A stretch of DNA of 20,062 nucleotides, from the IMG/VR virus record IMGVR_UViG_3300012924_000032, positions 1-20,062 of that record. One strand, written 5' to 3'. The stretch is from a virus. Positions 4,754-11,323 of the stretch are shown in pieces; position 1 is the first letter of the stretch, and the number at the start of each line of letters is the position of its first letter. Made by a program: the position numbers and the translations under genes. Under the pieces are notes generated by a model that had not been told where the DNA came from, searched no databases, and worked only from the letters and a program-made list of their open reading frames with translations.

Positions 4754-5050
4754 ATGATTACCCCACTAGAGGCGGCCAGGGGCCGCGAGAAGCGGCTGCT
4801 GGATGAGTGCGCCGAGCTACAGCGAAAGATTCTCGAGAACGACATTCAGCTGCAGCGCGCCCAAGTGACCGTGGCGTACCGCGGCCGAACGGCGAGCACG
4901 TACAGCCAGGACTTGATGATGTTGAACGAGCAGCTCGCCAACGCCGTGATAGAGCGCCACGCGGTTGAGGAGCGGCTCATCGCTCAGCGGCTCCCTGCGC
5001 CCGTGCTCAAGACTCTGCAGGACGCCGCGGTAGCCCTGACCGCACACTGA
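4754..5050 (+). CDS. Coiled-coil hypothetical protein, 98 aa
   Basis: ATG 4754 follows a leaderless-type -10 by 6 nt. Residues 5-35 and 50-80 are long heptad-like helices (REKRLLDECAELQRKILEND and QDLMMLNEQLANAVIERHAV), giving a probable coiled-coil hairpin. There is no membrane segment and no enzymatic motif. It could be a scaffold- or adaptor-like small protein. A 6-bp GC hairpin follows at 5070-5084. Confidence 0.7.
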   Translation: MITPLEAARGREKRLLDECAELQRKILENDIQLQRAQVTVAYRGRTASTYSQDLMMLNEQLANAVIERHAVEERLIAQRLPAPVLKTLQDAAVALTAH

Positions 5051-5069
5051 GCGCGCCTACCGGTACCGC

Positions 5070-5084
5070 CGCCCCGGAGGGGCG
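5070..5084 (+). terminator. Short GC hairpin
   Basis: CGCCCC (5070-5075) pairs with GGGGCG (5079-5084) across a GGA loop, just after the palindromic TACCGGTA (5058-5065). It lies 20 nt past the coiled-coil gene. No T-run, so a weak terminator at best; GGAGGGG in it could also serve as a distant ribosome-binding sequence for GTG 5096. Confidence 0.3.
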
Positions 5085-5095
5085 ACGATTGGGCG

Positions 5096-5287
5096 GTGCG
5101 ACGCACGAGGGCTGAGCAGCCAGCTCACAGCAGGGTCATCCATGACGGCAACCCTGCCGAGGAGGTGTTCGTGCAACACCGGGACGGCAGCTACAGCTCC
5201 GTGATCATCGAGCTGGTGAACGACGGCCTGGTGGTTGACCTGCGGCCCAGCGTTACACACCTACCGCGATTCAAGGGGGCCTCGTGA
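5096..5287 (+). CDS. Hypothetical protein, 63 aa
   Basis: The frame is open from GTG 5096 to TGA 5287. The downstream half (EVFVQHRDGSYSSVIIELVN followed by DGLVVDLRPSV) has a beta-rich pattern with alternating hydrophobics. The N-terminal start is uncertain: GTG 5096 has GGAGGGG 13 nt upstream, farther than usual, and internal GTGs are possible. The stop overlaps the next GTG (GTGA), which supports the reading frame. Unknown function. Confidence 0.55.
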   Translation: MRRTRAEQPAHSRVIHDGNPAEEVFVQHRDGSYSSVIIELVNDGLVVDLRPSVTHLPRFKGAS

Positions 5288-5475
5288 TCCCGTACCGCGC
5301 CGTGCTCATCGAGTGGTGGTTCAAGAACAGCCCGTACTGGCGCGGCTACCGCGCTGGCCTGAAGGCCCACGTCCACGCCGCTGAGCGCTACCAGGCCATC
5401 CAACGCGCCATCCGTGATGACGACGGGGCGCGGATGCCATGGTTCACGCCCAACGAAATCAGGCGGCGGATGTGA
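5284..5475 (+). CDS. Hypothetical protein, 63 aa, Trp/Arg-rich
   Basis: GTG 5284 overlaps the previous stop and has AAGGGGG 5 nt upstream, a strong ribosome-binding sequence. The basic product MIPYRAVLIEWWFKNSPYWR onward is rich in aromatic and Arg residues and ends EIRRRM. No family recognised. It ends in a GTGA overlap with the next gene. Confidence 0.6.
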   Translation: MIPYRAVLIEWWFKNSPYWRGYRAGLKAHVHAAERYQAIQRAIRDDDGARMPWFTPNEIRRRM

Positions 5476-5651
5476 AGCACCGCAAGCCCGAGCCCGAGCT
5501 GCGGTACTACCGGATCCTGTACGACGAGTGGACCGGCGAGTACTGGGTCCGGCGCAAGTCGCTGCGCATGTTCGGCGATCAGGCCCGCCGCCAGTACCGC
5601 GAAATCGAGGCGCTGGGCAACGTCCGCAACGTGGTGATCAGCCCATGCTGA
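5472..5651 (+). CDS. Hypothetical protein, 59 aa
   Basis: GTG 5472 lies inside the GTGA overlap with the preceding gene. The product VKHRKPEPELRYYRILYDEW continues with TGEYWVRRKSLRMFGD, a basic, Tyr/Trp-rich short fold with a beta-hairpin look. An upstream GTG (5439) would overlap the previous gene by 37 nt and is less likely. The stop lies 7 nt inside the next gene. Confidence 0.6.
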   Translation: MKHRKPEPELRYYRILYDEWTGEYWVRRKSLRMFGDQARRQYREIEALGNVRNVVISPC

Positions 5652-5980
5652 GGCGGCGCTGCGACCACTGCGGCAAGATGGCGCAGGCCATCGGAGACGA
5701 CGGTGCTCGGGCGCTCGGCTGGCTGGTTGGAGCTACCGCCATGTGCGATACCTGCGCGGGCCCGCCGATCTGTGTTCGGCCGCCGGGCACGAACTGGAAG
5801 TGCGAGGACTGCAACTGCGACTTCGCCGGTCAGGGCGAGATCCAGACCTGCGACTCAGGGCTCGCCGAGGGCATGTGTCGGTACTACTGCCGCACCTGCA
5901 AGACGCACGGCCAGCCGCACGTCGATGGTTACAGCGCACGGGTCGAACTCTCGGAGCACAACGCCATGGCGCACGCCTGA
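5645..5980 (+). CDS. Cysteine-rich zinc-ribbon-like protein, 111 aa
   Basis: ATG 5645 starts MLRRRCDHCGKMAQ. Cys pairs CDHC (6-9), CDTC (34-37), CEDCNC (52-57) and CRTC (82-85) look like two zinc ribbons or knuckles, with a region in between containing GLAEGMCRYYCR. His/Cys positions near the end (HGQPH) could add ligands. Zinc-ribbon proteins of this size in phages are usually nucleic-acid or protein binders; no exact family is recognised. It overlaps the previous gene by 7 nt and the next by one base (TGATG). Confidence 0.7.
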   Translation: MLRRRCDHCGKMAQAIGDDGARALGWLVGATAMCDTCAGPPICVRPPGTNWKCEDCNCDFAGQGEIQTCDSGLAEGMCRYYCRTCKTHGQPHVDGYSARVELSEHNAMAHA

Positions 5981-6210
5981 TGGCTGGCTTGCTCGTCGAT
6001 CTCATCGCCCGGCTGTTTGCTCTGCGATACGCCTTATTTGGCTCGACCTGGGGAAAGTCTCCAAATTTTCGGGGGGAGATAAACCGCCGCCAGTTAGCTG
6101 TCAAAGAGAAGCTGCGAGTTCTGTGTGCGCACTGCTCGGTGGACGTAGACTCGTCCCGTGCCCAGGTGGGGCGCGTGAAGATCCCCGCCCACCGAAAGGC
6201 ACTTCCATGA
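5980..6210 (+). CDS. Possible small protein, 76 aa, atypical base composition
   Basis: A frame from ATG 5980 (TGATG overlap) to TGA 6210 (ATGA overlap with the next gene) reads MAGLLVDLIARLFALRYALF then a basic stretch and CAHC. Both overlaps argue for coding. Against it, the DNA at about 6030-6110 is AT-richer, with low third-position GC and a G6 run, unlike the genes around it, and a promoter-like TAGACT lies inside at 6146. It may be a recent insertion, a non-coding island, or a gene with a regulatory tail. Confidence 0.4.
   Translation: MAGLLVDLIARLFALRYALFGSTWGKSPNFRGEINRRQLAVKEKLRVLCAHCSVDVDSSRAQVGRVKIPAHRKALP
6146..6157 (+). promoter_or_regulatory. TAGACT -10, 6 nt before a 6-codon GTG micro-ORF
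   Basis: TAGACT (6146-6151) stands 6 nt before GTG 6158, which opens only six codons to TGA 6178. The spacing matches the leaderless promoters elsewhere, so the transcript for the gene at 6207 may start here with a tiny leader ORF. Confidence 0.35.
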
Positions 6211-6395
6211 AGCGAATCTGCATTGAGCGCTACCCCAACCCCGATGAGCTGGGGTTCTCCGGTCTCGTCGAGGGCACGCGCGACGACGGCAGCACGTGGA
6301 TTCTCTGGCTCGACGAACACGGATCGCCCAGCGTGTACTTCGCGCGCCGGGATGAGAGCGGCGCTACCACCAGTGATGCGGTGCTCCTGCAGTAG
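6207..6395 (+). CDS. Hypothetical protein, 62 aa
   Basis: ATG 6207 has GAAAGG 7-12 nt upstream. The product MKRICIERYPNPDELGFSGL then TRDDGSTWILWLDEHGSPSV is beta-rich and acidic, with a pattern of small antiparallel strands. No family recognised. A long GC hairpin starts 7 nt past its stop, so the plus-strand chain beginning at 3260 probably ends here. Confidence 0.65.
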   Translation: MKRICIERYPNPDELGFSGLVEGTRDDGSTWILWLDEHGSPSVYFARRDESGATTSDAVLLQ

Positions 6396-6401
6396 CGCCG
6401 A

Positions 6402-6438
6402 CACACAGCCGGTGTGTGCCTCACACATCGGCTGTGTG
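6402..6438 (+). terminator. 17-bp stem-loop terminator-like hairpin
   Basis: Arms 6402-6418 and 6422-6438 pair over 17 bp with one G-U wobble and a 3-nt loop (CACACAGCCGG with its mirror). It sits between two co-directional genes, 7 nt past a stop. No U-run follows, typical of actinobacterial hairpin terminators. Near-symmetry means it could act in both directions. Confidence 0.65.
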
Positions 6439-6510
6439 CGCGTTACGCTCCTTCCAGCCGCGCGATGCGGTGATAGGGCGCGATGCCCTCGTAACTGAAG
6501 GAGATTCACC

Positions 6511-6999
6511 ATGCCGTACGAGACTGTGCAATATCCGACCACCAAGGGCAGCTGCCCCACCGAAGTGACGGTCAGCTGGAACAAGGACCAGGCCCACGTC
6601 CAGCTCCGCGTCGAGCGCCACCACGTCATCGAGTGCCCCAACGGGTGCGATAGGCACAACCGTGCCGTCGAAGAGGGTGCCGCCAAGATGGGCTGCACCG
6701 ACTGCCCGCCGTTCGGGGACCCCATTCCCATCAATTCGTTGCGGGTGAGCGGCGACGGCCACGTGGCGCGCAAGGACGACGACGGCGCGTGGAACATCTG
6801 GCGGCGCGAGGGCATGGGCCGGACCGGCCCCGAGGTGGTCGTCGAAGACCAGATCCTCGAATGGCCGGTGGCGTGGATGCCCGACGACCAGCCGGTGGCC
6901 GCAGTGATCTACACCGAGGTACTGACGCGCCCGCAGATCAACAAGATGATCCGCACGCTGCGCAAGGCCCGCGATGACGCGTACGGGGCCGACGCCTAG
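6511..6999 (+). CDS. Hypothetical protein, 162 aa
   Basis: ATG 6511 has an excellent GAAGGAG ribosome-binding sequence 7 nt upstream. The N-terminal 60 residues are strand-rich (TEVTVSWNKDQAHVQLRVER); a Cys cluster follows (CPNGC at about 44-48 and CTDCPPFGD at 62-70), then a Trp-rich part (GAWNIWRREGMG) and a helical basic C-terminus (INKMIRTLRKARDD). No family recognised. It follows a hairpin, so it is probably transcribed separately. It converges with the minus-strand glycosyltransferase, sharing the bases CTAG for both stop codons. Confidence 0.75.
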   Translation: MPYETVQYPTTKGSCPTEVTVSWNKDQAHVQLRVERHHVIECPNGCDRHNRAVEEGAAKMGCTDCPPFGDPIPINSLRVSGDGHVARKDDDGAWNIWRREGMGRTGPEVVVEDQILEWPVAWMPDDQPVAAVIYTEVLTRPQINKMIRTLRKARDDAYGADA

Positions 7000-7940
7000 T
7001 TGACGTAGCGCCCCACCTCGGGGTCATTGTCCGCGTGCCGGTTGCGCCAGTTGTTCGCGTCCCACCGTGGCTCGTCGCCGCTGGGCTCTTCGACTGGCGC
7101 AACCGCCCGCACATTGAACCGTTCATCGGAGAGGTACTGCTTCCCCAACGTCGCGTAGTGGCCGCGCCAACGGGTGAGTTGGCCGGCGCTCGGCTTCTGC
7201 GGGCCAAAGGTGAGATGCCCGGCGACGAAGCCGCGCAGGATGATGCGCTTGAACGTGTTCATGCACCCTTCGTCACCCAGCCGGTTCGTCCTGCAGAACG
7301 ACCGGCCCGCGATGAGCTGCGGATGCGGCTTGTCGAGGTTGTGAGCGATGCGTTCGTTCATCGCATAGTCGAACCCGACGACGTTGATCGACAGCCAATC
7401 TTCGGTGGGTATCAGCTCGACCGGCTGGTTGATCAGCTCGGCGCTGTGGTTGAAGAAATGGGTGTGCGCCATCGTGGCGTAGGCGCAGCTCTCGTGCACG
7501 TCGAGCAGGGGAATGCCGAGCTTCTCGAAGCGTTGCCACAGCTGCGGTTCCAGCGGCGTACAGGCACCGTTGTTGACGACGTTGGCCGACAGGATGGCGC
7601 GCGGATGGTTGACGATGGCGTCGACGAAGTCATCGAACCGGTGCGTCTCGAGGAACACAACGTCGTCGTCCAGCTTGATGAACACCGTGCCCTGGTACTG
7701 CGACTCGGCGTAGTGCCGGTACACGTCGTTCCAGCTGCCGCCGGGATACAGCTCGCTGCGCACCGTGATGCCGCGTCCACTGATGCTGCGAACGTAGGCG
7801 TTGTCGTGCTCCTCACGGCACAGGTTCCAGACGTGATACTCGACATCTGGGTGTTCGTCGAGGATTCGCCTGACGAACGGGAGCTGTAGCTCCATGTTGG
7901 CCTGGCGACCTGCAAAGACGAACATGATCACACGTGACAT
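6996..7940 (-). CDS. Glycosyltransferase, GT-A-like, paralogue of the upstream gene, 314 aa
   Basis: Predicted to transfer a sugar from a nucleotide donor. Residues 88-97 (FIKLDDDVVF) carry a DxD-type motif for metal and nucleotide sugar binding, and the N-terminus MSRVIMFVFAGRQANMELQL starts a Rossmann-like strand. It is clearly paralogous to the gene at 7943-8932: FAGR, EYH-WN and DDD-FLET align along the length, as do a later TEDW and the C-terminal FxAGHL-FG block. ATG 7940 lies 2 nt after the upstream stop; the ribosome-binding sequence is weak, so coupling is likely. It ends the minus-strand carbohydrate operon and its stop overlaps that of the convergent gene. Confidence 0.85.
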   Translation of the reverse strand: MSRVIMFVFAGRQANMELQLPFVRRILDEHPDVEYHVWNLCREEHDNAYVRSISGRGITVRSELYPGGSWNDVYRHYAESQYQGTVFIKLDDDVVFLETHRFDDFVDAIVNHPRAILSANVVNNGACTPLEPQLWQRFEKLGIPLLDVHESCAYATMAHTHFFNHSAELINQPVELIPTEDWLSINVVGFDYAMNERIAHNLDKPHPQLIAGRSFCRTNRLGDEGCMNTFKRIILRGFVAGHLTFGPQKPSAGQLTRWRGHYATLGKQYLSDERFNVRAVAPVEEPSGDEPRWDANNWRNRHADNDPEVGRYVN

Positions 7941-7942
7941 GG

Positions 7943-8932
7943 CTATTGCGGCCAGAGTCCCTGATCCCGCTTCCCGCAGGAGATTTCCTCGCTGAGTTCG
8001 GGAAGATCGGCGGGGTGGGGGCGGTCGTATTTCAGGTACACCTCGGCAAGGTGGCGATAACCCTCGCGCCACTGAGACAGTAGATCCTCGCCCTGCGCAC
8101 CGAAGGATAGATGGCCCGCCGTGAAGCCCTTCATGACATACCGGGCGAGCAGCTGGAACGTTCCCTCGTCACCGAACATCTGACCCCACGGGTATTCGCG
8201 CACGATGTGGTTTCCGCGACGCACGTCGCGGGGTGCCATATGCCTACCTGCCAGTATTGGGGGATGCGGCGTGCCGATCGTCTCAAGGCAGTGCTTCATC
8301 ACCCGGTGCGAGTAGCCAATGGCGTTGATCTCAGTCCAGTCCTCGGTACGCACCAATCGGGCGGGTTGGTCCAAGATCTCGGTGGCATTCTCGAAGAGGT
8401 AGGTGTGCGCGATGTCGGCGTACTTCTGACTCCTGAAGACGTCATCGACTGGGATGTCGAGGGCGAGGAACTGGCTCCATAGCATCGGGTGGGTCCGGGT
8501 GCAGCAGCAGTTGTTGATGGTGTCCGCGATGATCACGGCATCCGGGTAGGCGGTGATGGCGGCGGCAAACTGCGCAAACCGTGCGGTTTCCAAAAAGCAG
8601 ATGTCGTCATCGATCTTGATGAACTGACAATCCTCGTAGTCAGGCTTCGCGTAGTGCGTGTACGCCGCGTTGTGCTCGTTCGCGCCAAACTGCCTGACCT
8701 GGGCATCTACCTCGGTAGGGGTTGGCGATGCAAAGCCAGCGCCCTCGCCGTTCCACACCGTGATTCGATCACCGTCGATGGTCTTGACGTACTCGCGGTC
8801 CGCGTCATTGCGGGCGAAGTTCCACAGGTGGTACTCGGCGTCAGGGTTTTCCGCGAGGATGCGCTGCACCAGCGGAACCTGCAGCTCGAGGTTGGGTCGT
8901 CGACCGGCGAACGTAAAGACGATCGTCTTCAT
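7943..8932 (-). CDS. Glycosyltransferase, GT-A-like, tandem paralogue, 329 aa
   Basis: Same family as the following gene. Residues 103-114 (CQFIKIDDDICF) hold the DxD motif; TEDW near residue 220 and the GFTAGHLSFG block near residue 290 are shared with the paralogue and may be acceptor or catalytic elements. ATG 8932 overlaps the methyltransferase stop (ATGA). A longer in-frame extension upstream is the shadow of the methyltransferase gene. Compared with its paralogue it has an insert near residues 62-85 and a run of three Cys (NNCCCTR), so the two probably use different donors or acceptors. Likely adds successive sugars to one glycan (inference). Confidence 0.85.
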   Translation of the reverse strand: MKTIVFTFAGRRPNLELQVPLVQRILAENPDAEYHLWNFARNDADREYVKTIDGDRITVWNGEGAGFASPTPTEVDAQVRQFGANEHNAAYTHYAKPDYEDCQFIKIDDDICFLETARFAQFAAAITAYPDAVIIADTINNCCCTRTHPMLWSQFLALDIPVDDVFRSQKYADIAHTYLFENATEILDQPARLVRTEDWTEINAIGYSHRVMKHCLETIGTPHPPILAGRHMAPRDVRRGNHIVREYPWGQMFGDEGTFQLLARYVMKGFTAGHLSFGAQGEDLLSQWREGYRHLAEVYLKYDRPHPADLPELSEEISCGKRDQGLWPQ

Positions 8933-9585
8933 GGCTGCATGTCCGGCCTGCGAATGAGCCACGACGAATCGTTGAACACCTTGACGTTGCCCTTTCCAAA
9001 GAGGTGATCCACCGCCGGGATCACTCGGTTGGCCTCGCCATCGCCCAGTACGTAGTCGTGGCCTGCCATCCAGCCGCCCTTGCTGACGAGTGGCCACGAG
9101 GCGCGAACGTCGTCAATGACCGGCTGCTCCTCGTGCACGGCGTCGACGTAGACCAGATCGAAGTAGCCGGTGTACTTCTCCGCCATGGCGACCTGGGCGT
9201 TCGGGCTGTAGTCGCGGATGACCGTGAGATTCGGATACCCACCGTTGCGGTCAAGGAACTGCTGGCTACGTCCGGCCCGCATGTTCATGAAGTCGGTCTT
9301 GGCGTCATCGCCCTCGATGTGGTCGAACTCGAAACTAATGTCGGGGAAGTCATCCCATGGATCGACCACGACGACTTCCTCGCACAACAGCAGGAATACC
9401 TCAGTGGAGACGCCACGGTCACCGCCAAGTTCGAGCACTCGGCGCGGTCGAACCTCTTGAACGAGGTCTATCAGGCCGCCGGTCGTGTCCACTGGATTGC
9501 CTAGGTCGTCACCGCAGCGCGGTGTCCTACGAAGCTCTTCGAGGCGCTCCTCGACTGTCACATCCACTGGTAGCTCACTTCCCAT
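8929..9585 (-). CDS. Class I SAM-dependent methyltransferase (Methyltransf_24-like), 218 aa
   Basis: Motif I is VLELGGDRG (50-58), the SAM-binding glycine loop; motif II ends in VVVVDPWDD (about 71-79), and YFDLVYVDAVHEE (141-153) followed by VSKGGWMAGHDY is the typical Methyltransf_24 signature. Members of this group methylate sugars or small molecules. ATG 9585 overlaps the epimerase stop by 11 nt, and AAGGAG lies 12-13 nt upstream. Placement between a sugar epimerase and two glycosyltransferases suggests O-methylation of a glycan, a common feature of mycobacterial surface sugars. Confidence 0.85.
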   Translation of the reverse strand: MGSELPVDVTVEERLEELRRTPRCGDDLGNPVDTTGGLIDLVQEVRPRRVLELGGDRGVSTEVFLLLCEEVVVVDPWDDFPDISFEFDHIEGDDAKTDFMNMRAGRSQQFLDRNGGYPNLTVIRDYSPNAQVAMAEKYTGYFDLVYVDAVHEEQPVIDDVRASWPLVSKGGWMAGHDYVLGDGEANRVIPAVDHLFGKGNVKVFNDSSWLIRRPDMQP

Positions 9586-10480
9586 CGGTCAGCATCTCCT
9601 TGATTCCATCCGTGAACGAAACTTGGGCCGCCCAGCCCAGCAGGTCGTGCGCTCGCTGCACGTCAGCCTGGGTGGATTGCAGGTCGATGCGCCGGGGTGG
9701 CAGGTAGGTCTGGCTTGGGGAGATGAGGTTGGCCAGCTCCTGAACCGTATGCACCTTGCCGGTGCCCACGTTGATCGCCAGTCCGTCAGTGTGAGCACCC
9801 AGCGCGGCGACGTTGGCCCCCGCCACGTCGGTGACGTGAACGAAGTCGCGGGACTGGGTGCCATCGCCCTCGATGGTCAACGGCTCACCGGCTAGGTACT
9901 GACGCAGGAAAACTCCTGTCACCAGCGCATACGGTCCAGTTGTTGGCTGGCCGGGTCCGTACACCTGAAAGTAGCGCAGCACGGTGGCCTTGATGCCGAA
10001 CGTCACCGCGAACGAGCGCACCAGCAACTCACCGGCCAGCTTGGTGGCCGAGTACGGAGACTGCACGTCAGGCAGGTCCGACTCGCGCTGCGGCACCGGC
10101 CTTCCCCCGTAGGCGGTAGAGGAACCGGCGTAGACCAGCTTCAGGTGCGGGTTCGCGGCCACCGCCGTCAACACGTTCACGGTCCCGCCAACATTCGTGG
10201 CAGCCGAGTCCACTACCTTGCTCGGATCGGCCAGGCTCGGCAGCACCCGACTGTCGGCGGCCAGGTGGACCACGCCACGTCGGACTCGGCCGACTAGGTC
10301 GGTAACCAGGCCAGCACTGCGCACGTCACCCTCTATGAACGGCACGCCCAGGTCGGCGTATTCGCTCAGTGACAGGTTGTCCAGGCACACGATCTCGTCG
10401 TCGGGATACCGGGCTCTCAGTGCGGCAATCGTGTGCCGACCGATGAATCCCATGCCGCCCGTAACCAGGATGTCGTACAT
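9575..10480 (-). CDS. NAD-dependent sugar epimerase/dehydratase, 301 aa
   Basis: An extended short-chain dehydrogenase of the UDP-glucose 4-epimerase/dTDP-glucose dehydratase type. Residues 7-14 (TGGMGFIG) are the NAD-binding glycine motif, D34 follows strand 2, GSST (119-122) provides the catalytic Ser/Thr, and Y143-x3-K147 (YSATK) is the catalytic pair. Length is near the family norm (about 310). It should interconvert or dehydrate a nucleotide sugar for the neighbouring transferases; which sugar cannot be read from the sequence. ATG 10480 lies 6 nt after a TAGGCT -10 and is predicted leaderless. It is the first gene of a four-gene overlapping operon. Confidence 0.9.
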   Translation of the reverse strand: MYDILVTGGMGFIGRHTIAALRARYPDDEIVCLDNLSLSEYADLGVPFIEGDVRSAGLVTDLVGRVRRGVVHLAADSRVLPSLADPSKVVDSAATNVGGTVNVLTAVAANPHLKLVYAGSSTAYGGRPVPQRESDLPDVQSPYSATKLAGELLVRSFAVTFGIKATVLRYFQVYGPGQPTTGPYALVTGVFLRQYLAGEPLTIEGDGTQSRDFVHVTDVAGANVAALGAHTDGLAINVGTGKVHTVQELANLISPSQTYLPPRRIDLQSTQADVQRAHDLLGWAAQVSFTDGIKEMLTDGK

Positions 10481-10486
10481 GCGCGG

Positions 10487-10504
10487 AGCCTAACAGCGCG
10501 CTGG
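10487..10504 (-). promoter_or_regulatory. Leaderless-type promoter of the carbohydrate operon
   Basis: On the minus strand CCAGCGCGCTGT (10504-10493) is followed directly by TAGGCT (10492-10487), 6 nt and ATG 10480. The arrangement is nearly identical to 774-800, with one base of the palindrome changed. Confidence 0.6.
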
Positions 10505-10539
10505 AAGAATGGTCGGTATGCACGCCACGTCGAGGTTGG

Positions 10540-11289
10540 TCATCGGACCATCCGCTTTCGCCAGTCGTCCTGCAGCGCGCCGCCGCCGGTCAGCCATCGA
10601 ATCTCCTCGGGGTTGCGGGCCCGTTGGTACATGGCCAGCCTCTTGCCATTGCGCTCCTGCGCCCGTGCATCCTCTGGCCTGATGTGCGCGCCACTGGTGA
10701 GACCTGGGTCGAACTCCAGGTGGTACAGGTGATGGGCCTGGCCTCCGACGAACCGCGTAGAACTACCGGTCATCTCAAAGGCGATCTTCATGGCCGTGTC
10801 GTCGTGGCCGTGCCCCTCAAACGCCTCGTCCCATTGGCCGGCGCTCCGCAACGTCTGACGGCTGATGACGCACGCCGACCCATGATTGATGGTGCTGGCC
10901 CAGGTGTCATGGATGGCCTCACCCTCGAACATCCGATAGTCCGCGCCGCCACGCACCAGGTGACTGTCCATGTTGCCGAGCTTGTGCTGGAACGAGAACG
11001 GCACGATCAACCCGGGCGTCACGGCCCATTCGATGGCCGACTGCAGCTGCGCGTACGGCAGGACTGTGTCGGACTCGATGTAGCAGAGCACGTTGGCATC
11101 GGTCAGGGCAGTGCCACGGTTGTACGCGCGACTGCGGTTGAAGTGATCATTGCCGCTGCCACCATCGTCGACGATGTACACCGGCCAGTTCGACTTGCCC
11201 CAGTAGGCGGCGACGTAATCGAGGTTCCACTGGCGCAGCGGGTCGACACCGCGATCCCGAAAGGCGATGATGATCGCCGCGTCTGTCAC
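10540..11289 (-). CDS. GT2-like glycosyltransferase with Glyco_transf_7C-type C-terminus, 249 aa
   Basis: The N-terminal strand AAIIIAFRDRG and VYIVDDGG (37-44) fit a GT-A fold. IESDTVL (71-77) is the DxD equivalent, here ESD. QWDEAFEGHGHDD (152-164) is the W-D-E-x-F-x-G-x-G-x-[DE]-D motif of galactosyltransferase-type C-terminal domains, which supplies the catalytic base and acceptor contacts. The start GTG 11289 lies 7 nt after an AATACT -10, so it may be leaderless. It has its own promoter, divergent from the microgene operon at 11324, and precedes the epimerase operon, with which it probably cooperates. Confidence 0.85.
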   Translation of the reverse strand: MTDAAIIIAFRDRGVDPLRQWNLDYVAAYWGKSNWPVYIVDDGGSGNDHFNRSRAYNRGTALTDANVLCYIESDTVLPYAQLQSAIEWAVTPGLIVPFSFQHKLGNMDSHLVRGGADYRMFEGEAIHDTWASTINHGSACVISRQTLRSAGQWDEAFEGHGHDDTAMKIAFEMTGSSTRFVGGQAHHLYHLEFDPGLTSGAHIRPEDARAQERNGKRLAMYQRARNPEEIRWLTGGGALQDDWRKRMVR

Positions 11290-11296
11290 ATGGCGG

Positions 11297-11302
11297 AGTA
11301 TT
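11297..11302 (-). promoter_or_regulatory. -10 of the GT2-like gene (AATACT, 7 nt to GTG)
   Basis: Minus-strand AATACT lies 7 nt before GTG 11289. It faces the divergent TAACCT -10 at 11312 only about 10 bp away, so the two promoters probably compete or are jointly controlled. Confidence 0.4.
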
Positions 11303-11311
11303 CCACGGGGC

Positions 11312-11323
11312 TAACCTTGAGCC
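11312..11323 (+). promoter_or_regulatory. Leaderless-type promoter of the microgene operon (TAACCT, 6 nt to ATG)
   Basis: TAACCT (11312-11317) stands 6 nt before ATG 11324. No ribosome-binding sequence precedes the ATG, consistent with a leaderless mRNA. Confidence 0.55.

Noticed and set aside
5733-6815. 360-codon open frame on the minus strand
   Set aside because: Lies opposite several coupled plus-strand genes, is Arg/Ser-rich with no motif and has no ribosome-binding site; an antisense shadow of high-GC genes.
7035-9007. Long plus-strand frames opposite the glycosyltransferases (7035-7889, 8111-8482, 8489-9007)
   Set aside because: Mirror the minus-strand codons; the minus strand has the DxD motifs and gene overlaps.
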